Shown: positions 52,010 through 62,962 of the stretch, piece by piece
Position numbering within the stretch: the first letter of the stretch is position 1
How the letters are laid out: every line of letters starts with the position of its first letter
Origin: Yponomeuta sedellus
Lineage: Eukaryota; Arthropoda; Insecta; Lepidoptera; Yponomeutidae
Direction of reading: 5' to 3'
Assembly (NCBI GenBank): GCA_934045075.1
Contig: OW203738.1
Span: forward strand, 2,666,001 to 2,730,000
Length of the DNA: 64,000 bases
Position numbers and translations under genes: made by a program
Notes under the pieces: model-generated
Told to the model about the DNA's origin: nothing
Seen by the model: the letters and a program-made list of their open reading frames with translations, nothing else
Database searches by the model: none

Positions 52010-52275
52010 TTGGACATGTGGAGAGGATGAAGGAAGAAAGATTGACGAAACAAATATGTTTGTGGAAGGGCTGGTAAGCGACGTCCCAGGCAGATATACA
52101 TCGACCAAATAGAGGATGTATTAGCAAAGGGGAAGATAAAAAGTACCCGGAACCGGCGTGCGTGCATGCAACGACTCATGAACGTTGATGAAGCGAAGGT
52201 GATCTGTCAGGATCGTGGCAAGTGGCAGTCCTTGACCTCTGCCTAACCCTCTGGGATACAGGTGTGAATTTCTCT
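52010..52275 (+). pseudogene. LINE RT C-terminal tail, truncated
   Basis: 'gtttggacatgtggagagg', 'agggctggtaagcgacgtcc' and 'aacgttgatgaagcgaaggt': the last 260 bp of the 10.3-kb LINE type, immediately after a SINE-F head. Confidence 0.7.
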
Positions 52276-52500
52276 TCTCTTCTGTTTTCCCTTCTGCCCC
52301 CCGCTTCAAAAGCTCCAAAGCTTAGAGTTTATTTTATTAATTTCAGATGCTTATCACTGTCAAAACTTGGCGACGTCGCTTCGAGTTTGTGAAAACAATT
52401 CCTCGGGGCTGACAACTTTATCAAGTGGGACGTTGTTATAAGGAATTTCTCGTGAAGAGGGGTTAGTACAGGCGGGGCACAATAACAGTCGTCGTTGTCG

Positions 52501-52697
52501 TCAGGCTATAATAGTCCACTGCTGGACATAGCTCTCCCCTAAAGAGCGCCACGTTGCGCTATCATAGGGGGCAATGCCCATAATCCCCGCGCTGGGCATG
52601 CGGCTTGGGGATCGCAGTTCGGTGGAATCGTACTGCAGGGGGCGCTGCTGCCCACCCCCGGTTTGTGTCCCTTAGTCGCCTTTTACGACACCCGCAC
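52501..52697 (-). mobile_element. RTE-derived short element, reverse copy
   Basis: Mirror of 42.85 kb: 'ctataatagtccactgctgg' at one end and 'tcgccttttacgacacccg' at the other. Confidence 0.6.
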
Positions 52698-52726
52698 ACA
52701 ATAACAGTACATACTGGTAATAAAAC

Positions 52727-52830
52727 ATAAGCTCACGCCTGTATCCCAGAGGGGTAGGCAGAGATCAGGGACTGCAACATGCTACGATCATTGAATTTGA
52801 TCAAATTCAATGCTACGATCCAGTCAGATC
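52727..52830 (-). mobile_element. LINE 3' tail with palindrome
   Basis: Reverse LINE tail ('tcccagaggggtaggcagag') disrupted by a 22-bp perfect palindrome at about 52,790-52,811 (half-site 'attgaatttga'). Confidence 0.6.
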
Positions 52831-52981
52831 ATTTTTTTTTATCATCACACTAATTTGTGAGTGTGTATGGTTGTAACTTCTTCACATCTAAACGGCTGGA
52901 GTGATTTTAATGAAATTTGTAATGTAGCTAACTGACACCCTGATTTAACACATACGTTTAAGTTTATAAACGCTAATTGCA

Positions 52982-53336
52982 TCGTTATCAACCCTTGTAC
53001 GTCCCCACTGATGGGGCACGGGTCTCTTCCTGCATCGCAGGAAGGTTGGGCCATACTCCACCATGGGGGCCAAGACCGGGTTGGTGGAGGATTGTAAGAC
53101 AGTGGTGGGCCTTACTGTCGGAAGTTATCAAGCCGCCCATAAGGCCTATGACATGGCTTAACAACTGCCATTATATGACAGCCATTAACGTGCCTTGCGA
53201 AGCATGGAAGCGCTCGGAAAAATGCCACTAGCGGTAGTCACGGGACGCTCACCCATCCCGTACCTGACCGCACCTGTTGTTGCTTAATCAAGTGATTGAT
53301 TCCAATCACTCGGTTCGCCTAGGCCACGAGCGCTTC
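52982..53336 (+). repeat. Family C repeat copy, near full length
   Basis: Full-length type copy with a small deletion at 'cagccattaacgtgcc', directly followed by a family D copy. Confidence 0.85.
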
Positions 53337-53545
53337 ACCTGGGAGCCAATTCTTACTTCATTAGCAAATAATTCGTATACGAATCTAAGGCTTATGACTT
53401 AGAATTTTACATAAAAAGTCAAGCGACAGCCAAAATCTTTATTCTGAACGCCATGCTACTCGTAGATTGAATTCGAATGAGAAAATATACAGTATCTAAT
53501 GAGTCTGTGGACTTATCTTATTTACATGAGAGAAATGTCTAAACC
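53337..53545 (+). repeat. Family D repeat copy
   Basis: 'ccaattcttacttcattagc', 'aaaaagtcaagcgacagcc' and 'agattgaattcgaatgag' in family order. Confidence 0.7.
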
Positions 53546-53621
53546 TGGTCCCAAACTAGAAAACCCTAGGACATCACAAACATGAATATTATATTGTTAC
53601 ACTAGCTGTTATACTCACGAA

Positions 53622-53988
53622 AGGGCTGGTCCACCAGTTCAAAGTCGCTCAGCGAGCTATGGAGAGAGCTATGCTCGGAGTTTCTCTGAAGGATAGGATT
53701 CGTAACGAATGCATCCGACAGAGAACCAAAGATATCGACATCGCTCAGAGAATCAGCAAGCTGAAGTGGCAGTGGGCTGGCCATATCTCGCGAAGAACCG
53801 ACAACCGTTGGAGTAAACGTATTCTTAAGTGGAGACCGCGACTCGGCAAACGTAGTGTAGGACGCCCTCCGACCAGGTGGGATGACGATCTGCGAAAAAC
53901 TGCCGGCAGATGCTGGATGCGGCAAGCTGAAGACAAGGCGCTATGGCGCTCATTAGGGGAGGGCTATGTCCAGCAGTGGACTACATAA
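53622..53988 (+). CDS. RTE-type LINE ORF2 C-terminus, open
   Basis: About 120 codons without a stop: 'GLVHQFKVAQRAMERAMLGV', 'RISKLKWQWAGHISRRTDNR', 'RPRLGKRSVGRPPTRWDDDL', 'LWRSLGEGYVQQWTT'. This is the region after the RT catalytic domain. Highly similar to 43.64 kb, with the stop there open here. Severely 5' truncated, so it cannot encode an active enzyme. Confidence 0.85.
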
Positions 53989-54174
53989 TATAGCCTGAGA
54001 AGAAGAAGATACTAGCTGAGCCTGCAAACGTTATTTTGCCATCTTAATAATTAGCCTATGACCTATTCTTTAAGTAGGCCTTACTTAATGTACACAAAAA
54101 AAGTCATAAAATCGTTGAAGTCGTTTCGGAGGTGTTGATAACAACATTGTGACACGAGATTTTTATATACTAGA

Positions 54175-54350
54175 TAGATAGAATATTCTTTACATGCATA
54201 CACCAGGGATTACATAAGAGACTTAAAAAATAACAGTACAGCACAAGTGGCGGCCTTATTACTAAAAGTGATTTCTTCCAGACAACCATTGACGGAAAGG
54301 AAGAAACGGAAACTGAAATACGTGTAGTCGGCGCAACTAAACAATATTAG
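54175..54350 (-). mobile_element. CR1-like LINE 3' end, subtype
   Basis: 'gaatattctttacatgcata', 'gtggcggccttattac' and 'cttccagacaaccattgac' match 46.46 kb in the same orientation. Confidence 0.6.
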
Positions 54351-54835
54351 ACAAAATTTTAAATTGTCTAATATTGTGTAATTTTATAAAGTGCCTAAGT
54401 AATATAATTGTGCATAACTGACAATAAATTTAATTTTCCTGTAAGTATGTATAATCAGGGGTAAATATTTATAATAATAATAATTAATGAAAAAAATGGA
54501 ACTAAACCTAAAACATTCTAATTTTATAAATGTGTATATTTAGATTTATTTTATTTTTGTTGTAATTTCTATTAAAATATTAAGTTATTTAAAAATAATA
54601 TGTAAATTGTTGCCGAAAATAAGATTTAACGGTGAATAAATCAATAAAAAAATAAATAAAGGATTTATCATCGTTCTTTAATGTTTCTGAATGAGATTGA
54701 TTTGTGTGTTACATAATATTGCCATTATTAAAGATGCTCGTGATCTCACTTAGGGTCTGGCGGAAGACCAGCGTTACGGGTCTTAGCCGTAACACATGCT
54801 GAGTCCAGACTCCTTTTTTAAAGCCATGACACACA
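54351..54835. other. AT-rich stretch, nothing recognised
   Basis: No repeat or gene recognised between the LINE tail and the foldback element. Confidence 0.4.
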
Positions 54836-54840
54836 TCTTC

Positions 54841-55348
54841 ATACCCACTTTAAACCAAACTTCGTTTCATTTATCTACTTTTCCAGTAACTAGAACAGTA
54901 AATAAATGAAATAGATAAAACTACGTTTTGTGAGTTAAAATTAAACATGCACATAAAACATTGTTACAAACTTACTTACAACAGTTGCACAAACTTACTT
55001 ACAACAGTTGTAAGTAAAACTTTCGTAAGCACAACACATTGTAGACTTTTAGTCCGGATTTACTTACTTATTGTGAGACAAGCAACCGACGACGCGAGCT
55101 CCGTCTCTGCTCACCATGATTAAGCTCTGCGAATCGGAGCGAAACCTGGTCGGACTTTTCCGATATAACAACACCCGTAAGTAAATCCGGACTAAAAGTC
55201 TACAAAGTTGTAAGTAAGTTTGTAACAATGTTTTATGTGCATGTTTAATTTTAACTCACAAAACGTAGTTTTATCTATTTCATTTATTTGCTTTTCTAGT
55301 TACTAGAAAAGTAGATAAATGAAACGAAGTTTGGTTTAAAGTGGGTAT
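54841..55348. mobile_element. Foldback element with long inverted arms
   Basis: Left arm 54,841-55,067 and right arm 55,177-55,348 are reverse complements over most of their length, including a perfect inner part ('tgtagacttttagtccgg' against 'ccggactaaaagtctaca'). The 110-bp centre is GC-richer ('gacgacgcgagctccg') and non-coding. The arm sequence continues on the right as a tandem array. Confidence 0.85.
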
Positions 55349-56020
55349 TACAACAGTTGTAAGTAAGTTTGTAACAATGTTTTATGTGCATGTTTAATTT
55401 TAACTCACAAAACGTAGTTTTATCTATTTCATTTCTTTACTTTTCTAGTTACTATAAATGTAGATAAATGAAACGAAGTTTGGTTTAAAGTGGGTATTAC
55501 AACAGTTATAAGTAAGTTTGTAACAATGTTTTATGTGCATGTTTAATTTTAACTCACAAAACGTAGTTTTATCTATTTCATTTATTTGCTTTTCTAGTTA
55601 CTAGAAAAGTAGATAAATGAAACGAAGTTTGGTTTAAAGTGGGTATTACAACAGTTGTAAGTAAGTTTGTAACAATGTTTTATGTGCATGTTTAATTTTA
55701 ACTCACAAAACGTAGTTTTATCTATTTCATTTCTTTACTTTTCTAGTTACTATAAATGTAGATAAATGAAACGAAGTTTGGTTTAAAGTGGGTATTACAA
55801 CAGTTGTAAGTAAGTTTGTAACAATGTTTTATGTGCATGTTTAATTTTAACTCACAAAACGTAGTTTTATCTATTTCATTTATTTTCTTTTCTAGTTACT
55901 AGACAAGTAGATAAATGAAACGAAGTTTGGTTTAAAGTGGGTATTACAACAGTTGTAAGTAAGTTTGTAACAATGTTTTATGTGCATGTTTAATTTTGAC
56001 TCACAAAACGTAGTTTTACT
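55193..56020 (+). repeat. 149-bp satellite with dimeric order
   Basis: 'tgggtatta' recurs at 55,342, 55,491, 55,640, 55,789 and 55,938, an exact 149-bp step. Monomers alternate between a type with 'ttttctagttactagaaaag' (55.29, 55.59, 55.89 kb) and a type with 'ttttctagttactataaatg' (55.44, 55.74 kb). The real repeating unit is therefore a 298-bp dimer. Confidence 0.93.
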
Positions 56021-56208
56021 GTGAGCACCATGCTATTACTGTACTTTTGTTATTGTGTTGTGTGTGTCTTGTCTTTGGAATTTTAAACCTTTTCTATTCT
56101 CTTCTATATCTTACGTACTAGATTTTTTAAGATCAGAGACTATTTCCCCCATTTCATTTCCACGCCCATTCTCGCTGATTAATCGGCGTTTGTGTCATAA
56201 TGGGCCAT

Positions 56209-56332
56209 TTTCTGAATCGAGAATTTCGCTAAGCAAATAGTTAACTGTACTGCTGTCTCTACGAATTTCACAGAAAAGAGCGTGACAGAACGTTACTTGA
56301 GTATTCACTTAGTGAAACTCTCAATTCAGAAA
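56209..56332 (+). mobile_element. Short MITE (copy 1)
   Basis: Imperfect terminal inverted repeats 'ctgaatcgagaatttcgct' and 'agtgaaactctcaattcag'. Interior 'tgacagaacgttact' recurs inverted at 63.0 kb. Confidence 0.65.
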
Positions 56333-56527
56333 CCGGACCTGTGTCGCGATAATTACGCTGATGGCCATGATGGCTCACAATCAGTCATTGTTTACACATC
56401 GGCCGCCGTGCTGCCGACACCTCGCGACTGGAGGAGTCGTCTGTGAATGATCAATGGGCTGCGGTGGCCAGGCTTTGCGGGAATCGCGGACAGTTTTCGA
56501 CAATCGACAACAGACAATCGAATACGG

Positions 56528-56805
56528 CATTATCTTAGTTGAGACGTGTCTTCAAGATTGTCAGAAAAGTTTTTTTATCTTAGTTTTTTTCTGTTATTAT
56601 CTTAGTTGAGACGTGTCTTCAAGATTGTCAGAAAAAACTAAGATAATTATCTTAGTTTTTTCTGTTATTATCTTAGTTGAGACGTGTCTTCAAGATTGTC
56701 AGAAAAAACTAAGATAATTATTTTAATTTTTTCTGTCATTATCTTAGTTGAGACGTGTCTTCAAGATTGTCAGAAAAAACTAAGGTAATTATCTTAGTTT
56801 TTTAA
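56528..56805 (+). repeat. 71-bp tandem repeat with palindromes
   Basis: 'gagacgtgtcttcaagattg' occurs at 56,541, 56,608, 56,679 and 56,750. The junctions hold the palindrome 'aactaagataattatctta', so single strands could fold at each unit boundary. Confidence 0.9.
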
Positions 56806-56824
56806 TCTCGATGACGCTTCTCAT

Positions 56825-57130
56825 CATCATCATTAACCCTTTGTATATCCCCACTGCTAGGGCACGGAAAGTTAGGCCATATAACCCTGGGAGATAAGTC
56901 TAGGTTGGTGGAGGATTGTATCACAGTGGCAGGCCTTATTGTCAGAAGTTATCAAGCCACCCATAAGGCCTCTAACATCGCTTAACGATTGCATTACATG
57001 ACAGCCGGCACCAACGGCTTCCGTGCCTTGTGAAGCACGAAAGCGCTCAGAAAAAATGACCGCGCCTGCGGTTGCTTAACCTAAGTGATTGATTCTAATG
57101 TCTCAATTCCACTAGGCACGAGCGCTTAAG
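56825..57130 (+). repeat. Family C repeat copy, deleted
   Basis: Family order kept, but lacks segments after 'ctagggcacgg' and after 'agcgctcagaaaaaatg'. Confidence 0.8.
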
Positions 57131-57840
57131 AACGCTTCTAATTCGAATTCAAAAAAATTGAAATATTTTTACTGTCGCTTACCATCGAATCGATGCTGAA
57201 GAAACAGTTATTACATAACATGTAATAGCTTAAGCAACATTTGGGAAATGCAATCCGGAAAAACAAAGCTCATGGTCACACTTTTGTGCACCTAAAGTGG
57301 ATGAACGCTCATTCCTTATGTATGATTGATGGCCCTCTTAAGGCTTTACTAATCGTTTATTAACAAAGAAAATTAATTACGCAAACCGACACATTACACT
57401 TTGTTGAAAAACAGCTATTCTGTTCAACTTTGTTATTGTTATGAATAATTCATAATATTTAGATTACCATCTACGTCAGAACTGAAGGGAAAGTTTGAGA
57501 ATCCTTCGAAAGGATTTAATAGCTTTGAACCCTAGACCTTTCAAATAATAGGCGTAATTTATTATTCATATACTGAAGATCTAAGGAGAAGATTTTACAG
57601 TCCTTTGATACGTCTAGATTTTGAAACGTGCTAACCTTCTATGTGTTGCAAGCAGGATTTGCTCATGCTCTAAGCTGTTTTCACGTTGATGAATTATTTT
57701 CATAAGAAACCCTACTAAACACGCAAAGTAAATACAAATCACGCGCCTTATCTCAGGACCTGTCCGCAGACGTAGTGAGCGTTGTGTGTCGGCTGACTGA
57801 AAAGTGACTTGAGCGTTGACCACAACAATAATTGACTGTA
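57131..57840. other. No recognisable feature
   Basis: A minus-strand frame near 57.61-57.87 kb has no recognised motif. Confidence 0.4.
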
Positions 57841-57886
57841 CTCGCCACTTCAGTCTACCCGTGACCACGGCAACTGCAAGGTTGCC
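57841..57886 (+). repeat. GAAACGTC-type box fragment
   Basis: 'cagtctacccgtgaccacgg' then the stem 'ggcaac'/'gttgcc'. The expected GAAACGTC is replaced by a LINE ORF2 end. Confidence 0.5.
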
Positions 57887-58090
57887 GGATCATCAGGAAC
57901 TAATGTCGCTCGCCACTTGACCAAGAAAGGTAAAACTATCCACGTTATGGCTCCGGAGGTATACAACAAACTTCCGGAGGAAATTACGAGCGCAAGCAGT
58001 GAGTACGTGTTTAAACGAAAACTAAAAAAATGTCTTATCGAGCGGTGTTTGTATTCGTATGACGAATTCCTAGTCTGTAAAAGTAACTAA
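57887..58090 (+). pseudogene. Non-LTR RT C-terminal fragment
   Basis: 67 codons ending in TAA: 'TIHVMAPEVYNKLPEEITSA' and 'FKRKLKKCLIERCLYSYDEF', the typical last segment of Rex/CR1-like LINE ORF2. No start; its 5' edge joins a GAAACGTC-type box. Confidence 0.7.
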
Positions 58091-58382
58091 GCAGAGAAGT
58101 TTATAAGATTTAGCGTATTGTATCGTAATATCGTCGCTTTTTAACACTTATTTAGCAGAATTTAGCACAATAATTAGGTAAATTACTCAACATACGTATT
58201 ATTATTATTTTGTCTATAATTGATTGACCTGACAGATTGCATAATTATTATGATATTGACATGTAATATTTTCTTTTTGACATTTGTAAATTTGATTATT
58301 ATTTCTACATTGGATTGTTATTATATACGGAGTCTTGACTTGTAATGAATATTACCAATAAATTATGTCTATGTCTGTCTAA
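58091..58382 (+). mobile_element. 3' UTR of the preceding LINE
   Basis: AT-rich, ending 'aataaattatgtctatgtct', a LINE end with a TATGTC tandem tail. Confidence 0.65.
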
Positions 58383-58624
58383 TGTAATTACGTTTTACGT
58401 AATTCATAATCACGATTTGACCCATTTAATATATAACAATGTATTAAAAAACACAACCCCACTAAGGGTTCGTTTGAATAAGATTGAATGGCAATGGTAA
58501 TTCACTAGTAGAACGCTTGTCTCATATTAGAGACGTTCTGGTAATTGGCCTCAGCCAGCGTCAAAAAGGCGCGCTAAAACTTCTCAGTGCACGCGACTGT
58601 ACAAAAAAAAACAAATGACCGCTG

Positions 58625-58827
58625 TAACAAACTGTGTGCAAACGAGAAACCGGGTCTTACCCCTGGTTTCTGGTTCACTAATAAGCCGTTAGTCTACTAA
58701 GAGCTGTTGGTTGGTCAAAGTGCACAGGGGAAAAATATTTGACAGCTGTTAGAAGTAAATTACCGTATTATTAGTGCACGAGAAACTGTGGGTAAGACAC
58801 GGTTTCTCCTACGCACACATTTTGTTA
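58625..58827 (+). mobile_element. MITE with 38-bp imperfect TIRs
   Basis: Left 'taacaaactgtgtgcaaacg' and the complement of 'cgcacacattttgtta' at the right; 'gagaaaccgggtcttaccc' against 'gggtaagacacggtttctc'. The same end occurs alone at 50.304 kb. Confidence 0.7.
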
Positions 58828-59211
58828 ATTAACTGTTGATCGCAGCTATTTGCCAATTCCTAGTTCTTAAATATCTAGATTATATGTTTTATTTTTTATA
58901 ATGGTAGCAAATAAACGTGTCTATTCTATTATATTTATTGTTTTGTGTCCGCTTTGGCAATAGGTTGTTTGTGTACGTAAAAAGGGGTTAACAGAGGTTT
59001 ATCGGAAACTGTCACAACAACATATAACAGCCCAGACACTGAACTACTAAACTGAATCCGCGGAGCGGGCAAAGATCCAGTAAACTCTAAAAACTGTCGA
59101 ATGACAAATAAACAAACATAAAAACTCAGCGGTTATGGCCGGGAACACTGTAATGGATGGAGAGACGGTATTCTCTTCGGAGAGTGACACTTATCAACAC
59201 CAACACTCTAA

Positions 59212-59620
59212 TCGATATCAACCCTTGCATGCCCCCACTGTTGGGGCACGGGTCTCTTCCTGCATCGCAGGAAGGTTACGCCATACTCCACCACGGGGCC
59301 TAGTCCGGGTTGGCGGAAGATTGAAAGACAGTCGCGGGCCTTACTGTCAGAAGTTATCAAGCAGCCCATGAGGCCTCTGACTTGGCTTAACGACTGCCAT
59401 TATATGACGACCGGCTCCAACGGCTTTAACGGGCCTTGCGAAGCACGGCAGCGCTCGCAAAAATGCCACTAGCAGTAGTCACGGGACTGTCAGAAATCCG
59501 GTCAAACCGCGCCTGTTGTTGCTTAACTCAAGTGATTGATTCCAATCACTCCGTTCGGCTAGGTCACGAGTTCCTCCGATGTAGGAAGAAACTCGTGCCC
59601 CAGTGGGGACATACAAAGGG
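59212..59620 (+). repeat. Family C repeat copy, extended end
   Basis: Full-length copy whose last part returns to 'gaagaaactcgtgccccag' and 'gggttgat', i.e. the start of the family in reverse. The two ends may be inverted copies. Confidence 0.75.
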
Positions 59621-60135
59621 TTGATACCACACTACGTATATATTACACTATGTACATATAAGAGAATCAGCGAATGGAAAGCGCTGGTGGTGGCATCGGC
59701 TCCACAGTAACATCCCACAGTCATACGACGAAAAGAAAGAATAAATAAACAGCAATTTACCGCGACACTAACGAAGCGTAGTCTGTTAGGAAAAGAGCTG
59801 CCTTCTAACACCCGTAAGTAAACGGCAGCTAAGCGGGGAAACGATTTATACACTGCCCCAGCACGATATATTTACTAGTCGGCTTGTATCAACACTGTAA
59901 AATGAATTGCGCTTTTTATACCTAGGTGCGACTACTGAAACCGATGACTTCGGTAGAAACTGTTGAAATACAACTTACAATAGGACGAGTTGCGTCGTTA
60001 CGAGCTACTTATTTTGGTTCTTTATATCTCTTGTCATAATTTTTGAACCAAATATGTAATTTTTTAAGGCAAATATGTATTAACGAGGCTATATCGAAAG
60101 TGCCTGAAAATAGGTTTTTTTTTCTTCTGGCAAAC
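59621..60135. other. No recognisable feature
   Basis: Unassigned AT-rich sequence before the SINE-B copy. Confidence 0.4.
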
Positions 60136-60139
60136 AACT

Positions 60140-60330
60140 CTACCGAGAGTATTGTAAAGAGGTTCGAAATTTCACTGATGCCGGGTATTTGCCCATTAGC
60201 TCAGTTGGGAGAGCGCTGGCATGGTTAGCCAGAGGTCGCGGGTTTGAGTCCAGGCATAGGTGGAATTTTAACCTCTAAACAGGTTTTTGAAATTGTCCTT
60301 AGCACGGGTTAGGGCATTAAAAAATAATAT
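60140..60330 (+). mobile_element. SINE-B copy with extended 3' part
   Basis: Leader, head ('gcccattagctcagttggga') and tail, then 'ccttagcacgggttagggc', the segment that in the arrays joins one unit to the next. Confidence 0.8.
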
Positions 60331-60496
60331 AACTCTAAAGAATTAAACAGTGTGAGGTATTTGTGATTGCCCATTTGCAACCGCTCTATTCCTAAGGGAC
60401 GCCTTATAGACCCTTTGTGGTTTAGAGGAAGCTTTATGAACCCGCACCGCAGCAGCCTACTCTAAATGAAAGGAAAAGTTTGACATTACGTTTTGA

Positions 60497-60517
60497 GAGA
60501 GAGAGAGAGAGAGAGAT
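60497..60517. repeat. GA dinucleotide run
   Basis: About ten GA units, ending in 'gataatttattc'. Confidence 0.9.
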
Positions 60518-60639
60518 AATTTATTCAACGGCACAATACTAAAAACATAACAAAACAGTAACAAATTCACAAAACACAATAAAACATACACAAAGTTTTC
60601 GAAACTATGTACAGCTTCGAAACCGTTAGTGTCAGAGTA

Positions 60640-60755
60640 GTTCAAATACCTCAGCGCTTGAAATTGCCCATCCGAATCGGACACGCGCGGTTACAAAGTC
60701 CATACTTCAGATAGGGCCTGCGCCTCGCAGTGGGATGGATGTTTGTAGGCTACCT
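60640..60755 (+). repeat. Family G repeat (SINE/LINE tail)
   Basis: 'gcgcttgaaattgccc' and 'gcctcgcagtgggatgg' match the family; the intervening part is diverged. Confidence 0.45.
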
Positions 60756-61055
60756 TAAAATGTAAAGCTTCGCAGTTTCAGCAGTTACTTCACGTATTTA
60801 GCGGGTCATAATTATTGCCATTTTATTTTATATTTATTATGCGCGTATCCTGGCCTGCCTTCTGTCAAGGTGTACAATTTGAACTGGGAATATGCGGATA
60901 CACGTTTACGGAAGGTCTGTTCCTGAATTCACTTCCAATTTGAATCCTTCACCAGATTAAAGATTAATATATACAAACCGTAATTGGCTAAAGATAAATC
61001 ATATTTGTAACAGTGAATATTTACTAACGTGTGCTGTGGGTTTTGTAAAAAAAAA
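60756..61055. other. No recognisable feature
   Basis: AT-rich; nothing recognised. Confidence 0.4.
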
Positions 61056-61059
61056 AAAA

Positions 61060-61205
61060 CAAGACAAAAAGGACCCGAAACCTGCGTGCGTGCCAGCAAC
61101 GACAAATGAATGTTGACGAAGCGAAAGAGGTGCGTAAGTATTGTTGCGTGGCAAACGCCGGTCTCTGCCTACCCCTCCAATATACAGGCGTGAGTTTATG
61201 TAACT
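61060..61205 (+). mobile_element. LINE 3' tail fragment, diverged
   Basis: 'aaaggacccgaaacctgcg', 'atgttgacgaagcgaaag' and 'tctctgcctacccctcc' keep the order of the 10.3-kb LINE 3' end. Confidence 0.65.
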
Positions 61206-61820
61206 TAAGTAGCTTAATGGGTGTTTCAGAAAGACCTAGTTAAAGTCAAGGGTGTCGTTCTTCTTATAAATACCGTATATTATGATAGCAACTACAAAAT
61301 GTCGAAAAAGATCAGTTATTTCGTAATTTAGAGGAAAAATCTAATTTTTGTGTGGGAATCAGACTTCATAAAATCTAACGGCTGTCAAATACACACTCAA
61401 GCGTTCCCAAAGTGTGCACCGCAACGGCCCTGATACGCCATTGTAAATAACATCGGCGCCGCGAGGTCTTCTGTTTCCCTTTTGTAAACTAAACTTACTA
61501 CCATTATCCCGGAAATAAAATAAACAACCTATACTCTCGTCCAAATTGTATGTCATTAATAAGGTCGACTTGTACCATTTCCTTAATGTCACTTTAACGC
61601 TGCTTTAACACGTTTACAGTCCAGTGGGCTTAATATGGAGTCACGTTTGAATTCGCTCTCAAGTCCGTGTAACCACATCAGTGTCACGGTGGCATCCAAG
61701 CTTCTATTTTGAACTTACCAATCATTTTAATGAACTTACCATTTTATCATTTTTGGAAACGTATAGAAAAGTACGAGATGTGGTGGTGCAGATGCATGCT
61801 TAAAATTGCCTGGCCGCAAA
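61206..61820. other. No recognisable feature
   Basis: A minus-strand frame at 61.36-61.59 kb is not recognised. Confidence 0.4.
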
Positions 61821-61824
61821 ATGA

Positions 61825-62030
61825 CTCTGACATGGCTTAACGACTGCCATTACGTGATAATCGGCAAAATATCCTTGCAAGGCACGGAAGCGCTCGGAAA
61901 AAATGCCACTAGCGGTAGTCACGGGATGGTCACCCATCCTGCACCTAGCTGCGCCTGTTAATGTAATATGCCCATACAAACTACATATTCCAATCACCTG
62001 GTTTGACAAGGCCACGAGCGCTTCATTTGC
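61825..62030 (+). repeat. Family C repeat copy, 5' truncated
   Basis: Only the second half, from 'tctgacatggcttaacgac' to 'aggccacgagcgcttc'. Confidence 0.8.
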
Positions 62031-62044
62031 GCTGTGCTCAAGTA

Positions 62045-62240
62045 ATATCGCCTACAGCTTACAATGATCAGAAAAGTTGTTGAGAGACGTGTAAGAAGAA
62101 AGAAATCCTGCTTGGGAGACCTACGAGACAGGACCAGAATCACAAATGCCAAGGTCTTCCACCTTGCGAGACAGAGATAAATAAATATGTACAGGTAACT
62201 GCCAACCTTCGCTAGTCGGAGAGGTATCATAAGAAGAAGA
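62045..62240 (+). pseudogene. Possible LINE 3' fragment
   Basis: A short frame 'RRKSCLGDLRDRTRITNAKV' and an AAG-repeat end ('cataagaagaagaag') suggest the terminus of another LINE; the protein part is too short to be sure. Confidence 0.35.
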
Positions 62241-62324
62241 AGTATTGGAACTTTGTTCCTGACATATTATGTAAGAATAATTTTATTTATTTATTATTTT
62301 ATTTTGAAAACTAACAGCTTGATA

Positions 62325-62412
62325 AGACCGCCAATTGTATACGGCAATAGTTAGATATGTATTTATGTATTTTGTTTTCTAGTGTGTACAATAAAGAGTT
62401 CTAATCTAATCT
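62325..62412 (+). mobile_element. CR1-like LINE 3' end
   Basis: 'gataagaccgccaattgta', 'gtgtacaataaagagttc' and TCTAA repeats, as at 23.76 kb. Confidence 0.7.
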
Positions 62413-62415
62413 TAT

Positions 62416-62955
62416 CACAAACATAATAGATTACATGCATAGCAACAGAAAGCCAGCAAAAAGTTTTCACAGATAGCCATATTTTGAGCAATTAGCACAG
62501 GTGAAAGAAAAACAATACACGAAACATCAGGCTCAGTAATTAGGTCCATCCAAAAATAGAAGAAAGAAGATGGCACATTTTAATAGGTTGTATCAGTAAT
62601 GAAGCCTCAACCGAGTCACAGAACTTAGACGTTAACACTTTGTAAATAAGGGAAATACTACCAGTGAACAAATCAATGTCTTCATTTAATAAGATTTAGA
62701 AAGTGGTGCAAGTTAATCGTAACCCAGGACACCGTGATTAAATACTAAACCCGATAGCGCGCCGCCGACCCAAAATGTTTGGGAACCTCTGTACTAACTC
62801 ACTAAGACGAGACTTCGCTTTGATTCACGTCTCGCCGTTGTTTGCTCTTGTCGCCTCGTCCCAGACTGTTGATCATTGCGACCAATATGACCCGGTTAGG
62901 AGCTTATCAGAAACTTCACTCACTAACAATGCTGTCAGTCCGCCTTTAACCGACT
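62416..62955. other. No recognisable feature
   Basis: A plus-strand frame near 62.78-62.99 kb is not recognised and runs into a MITE. Confidence 0.4.
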
Positions 62956-62962
62956 TAGGGCT

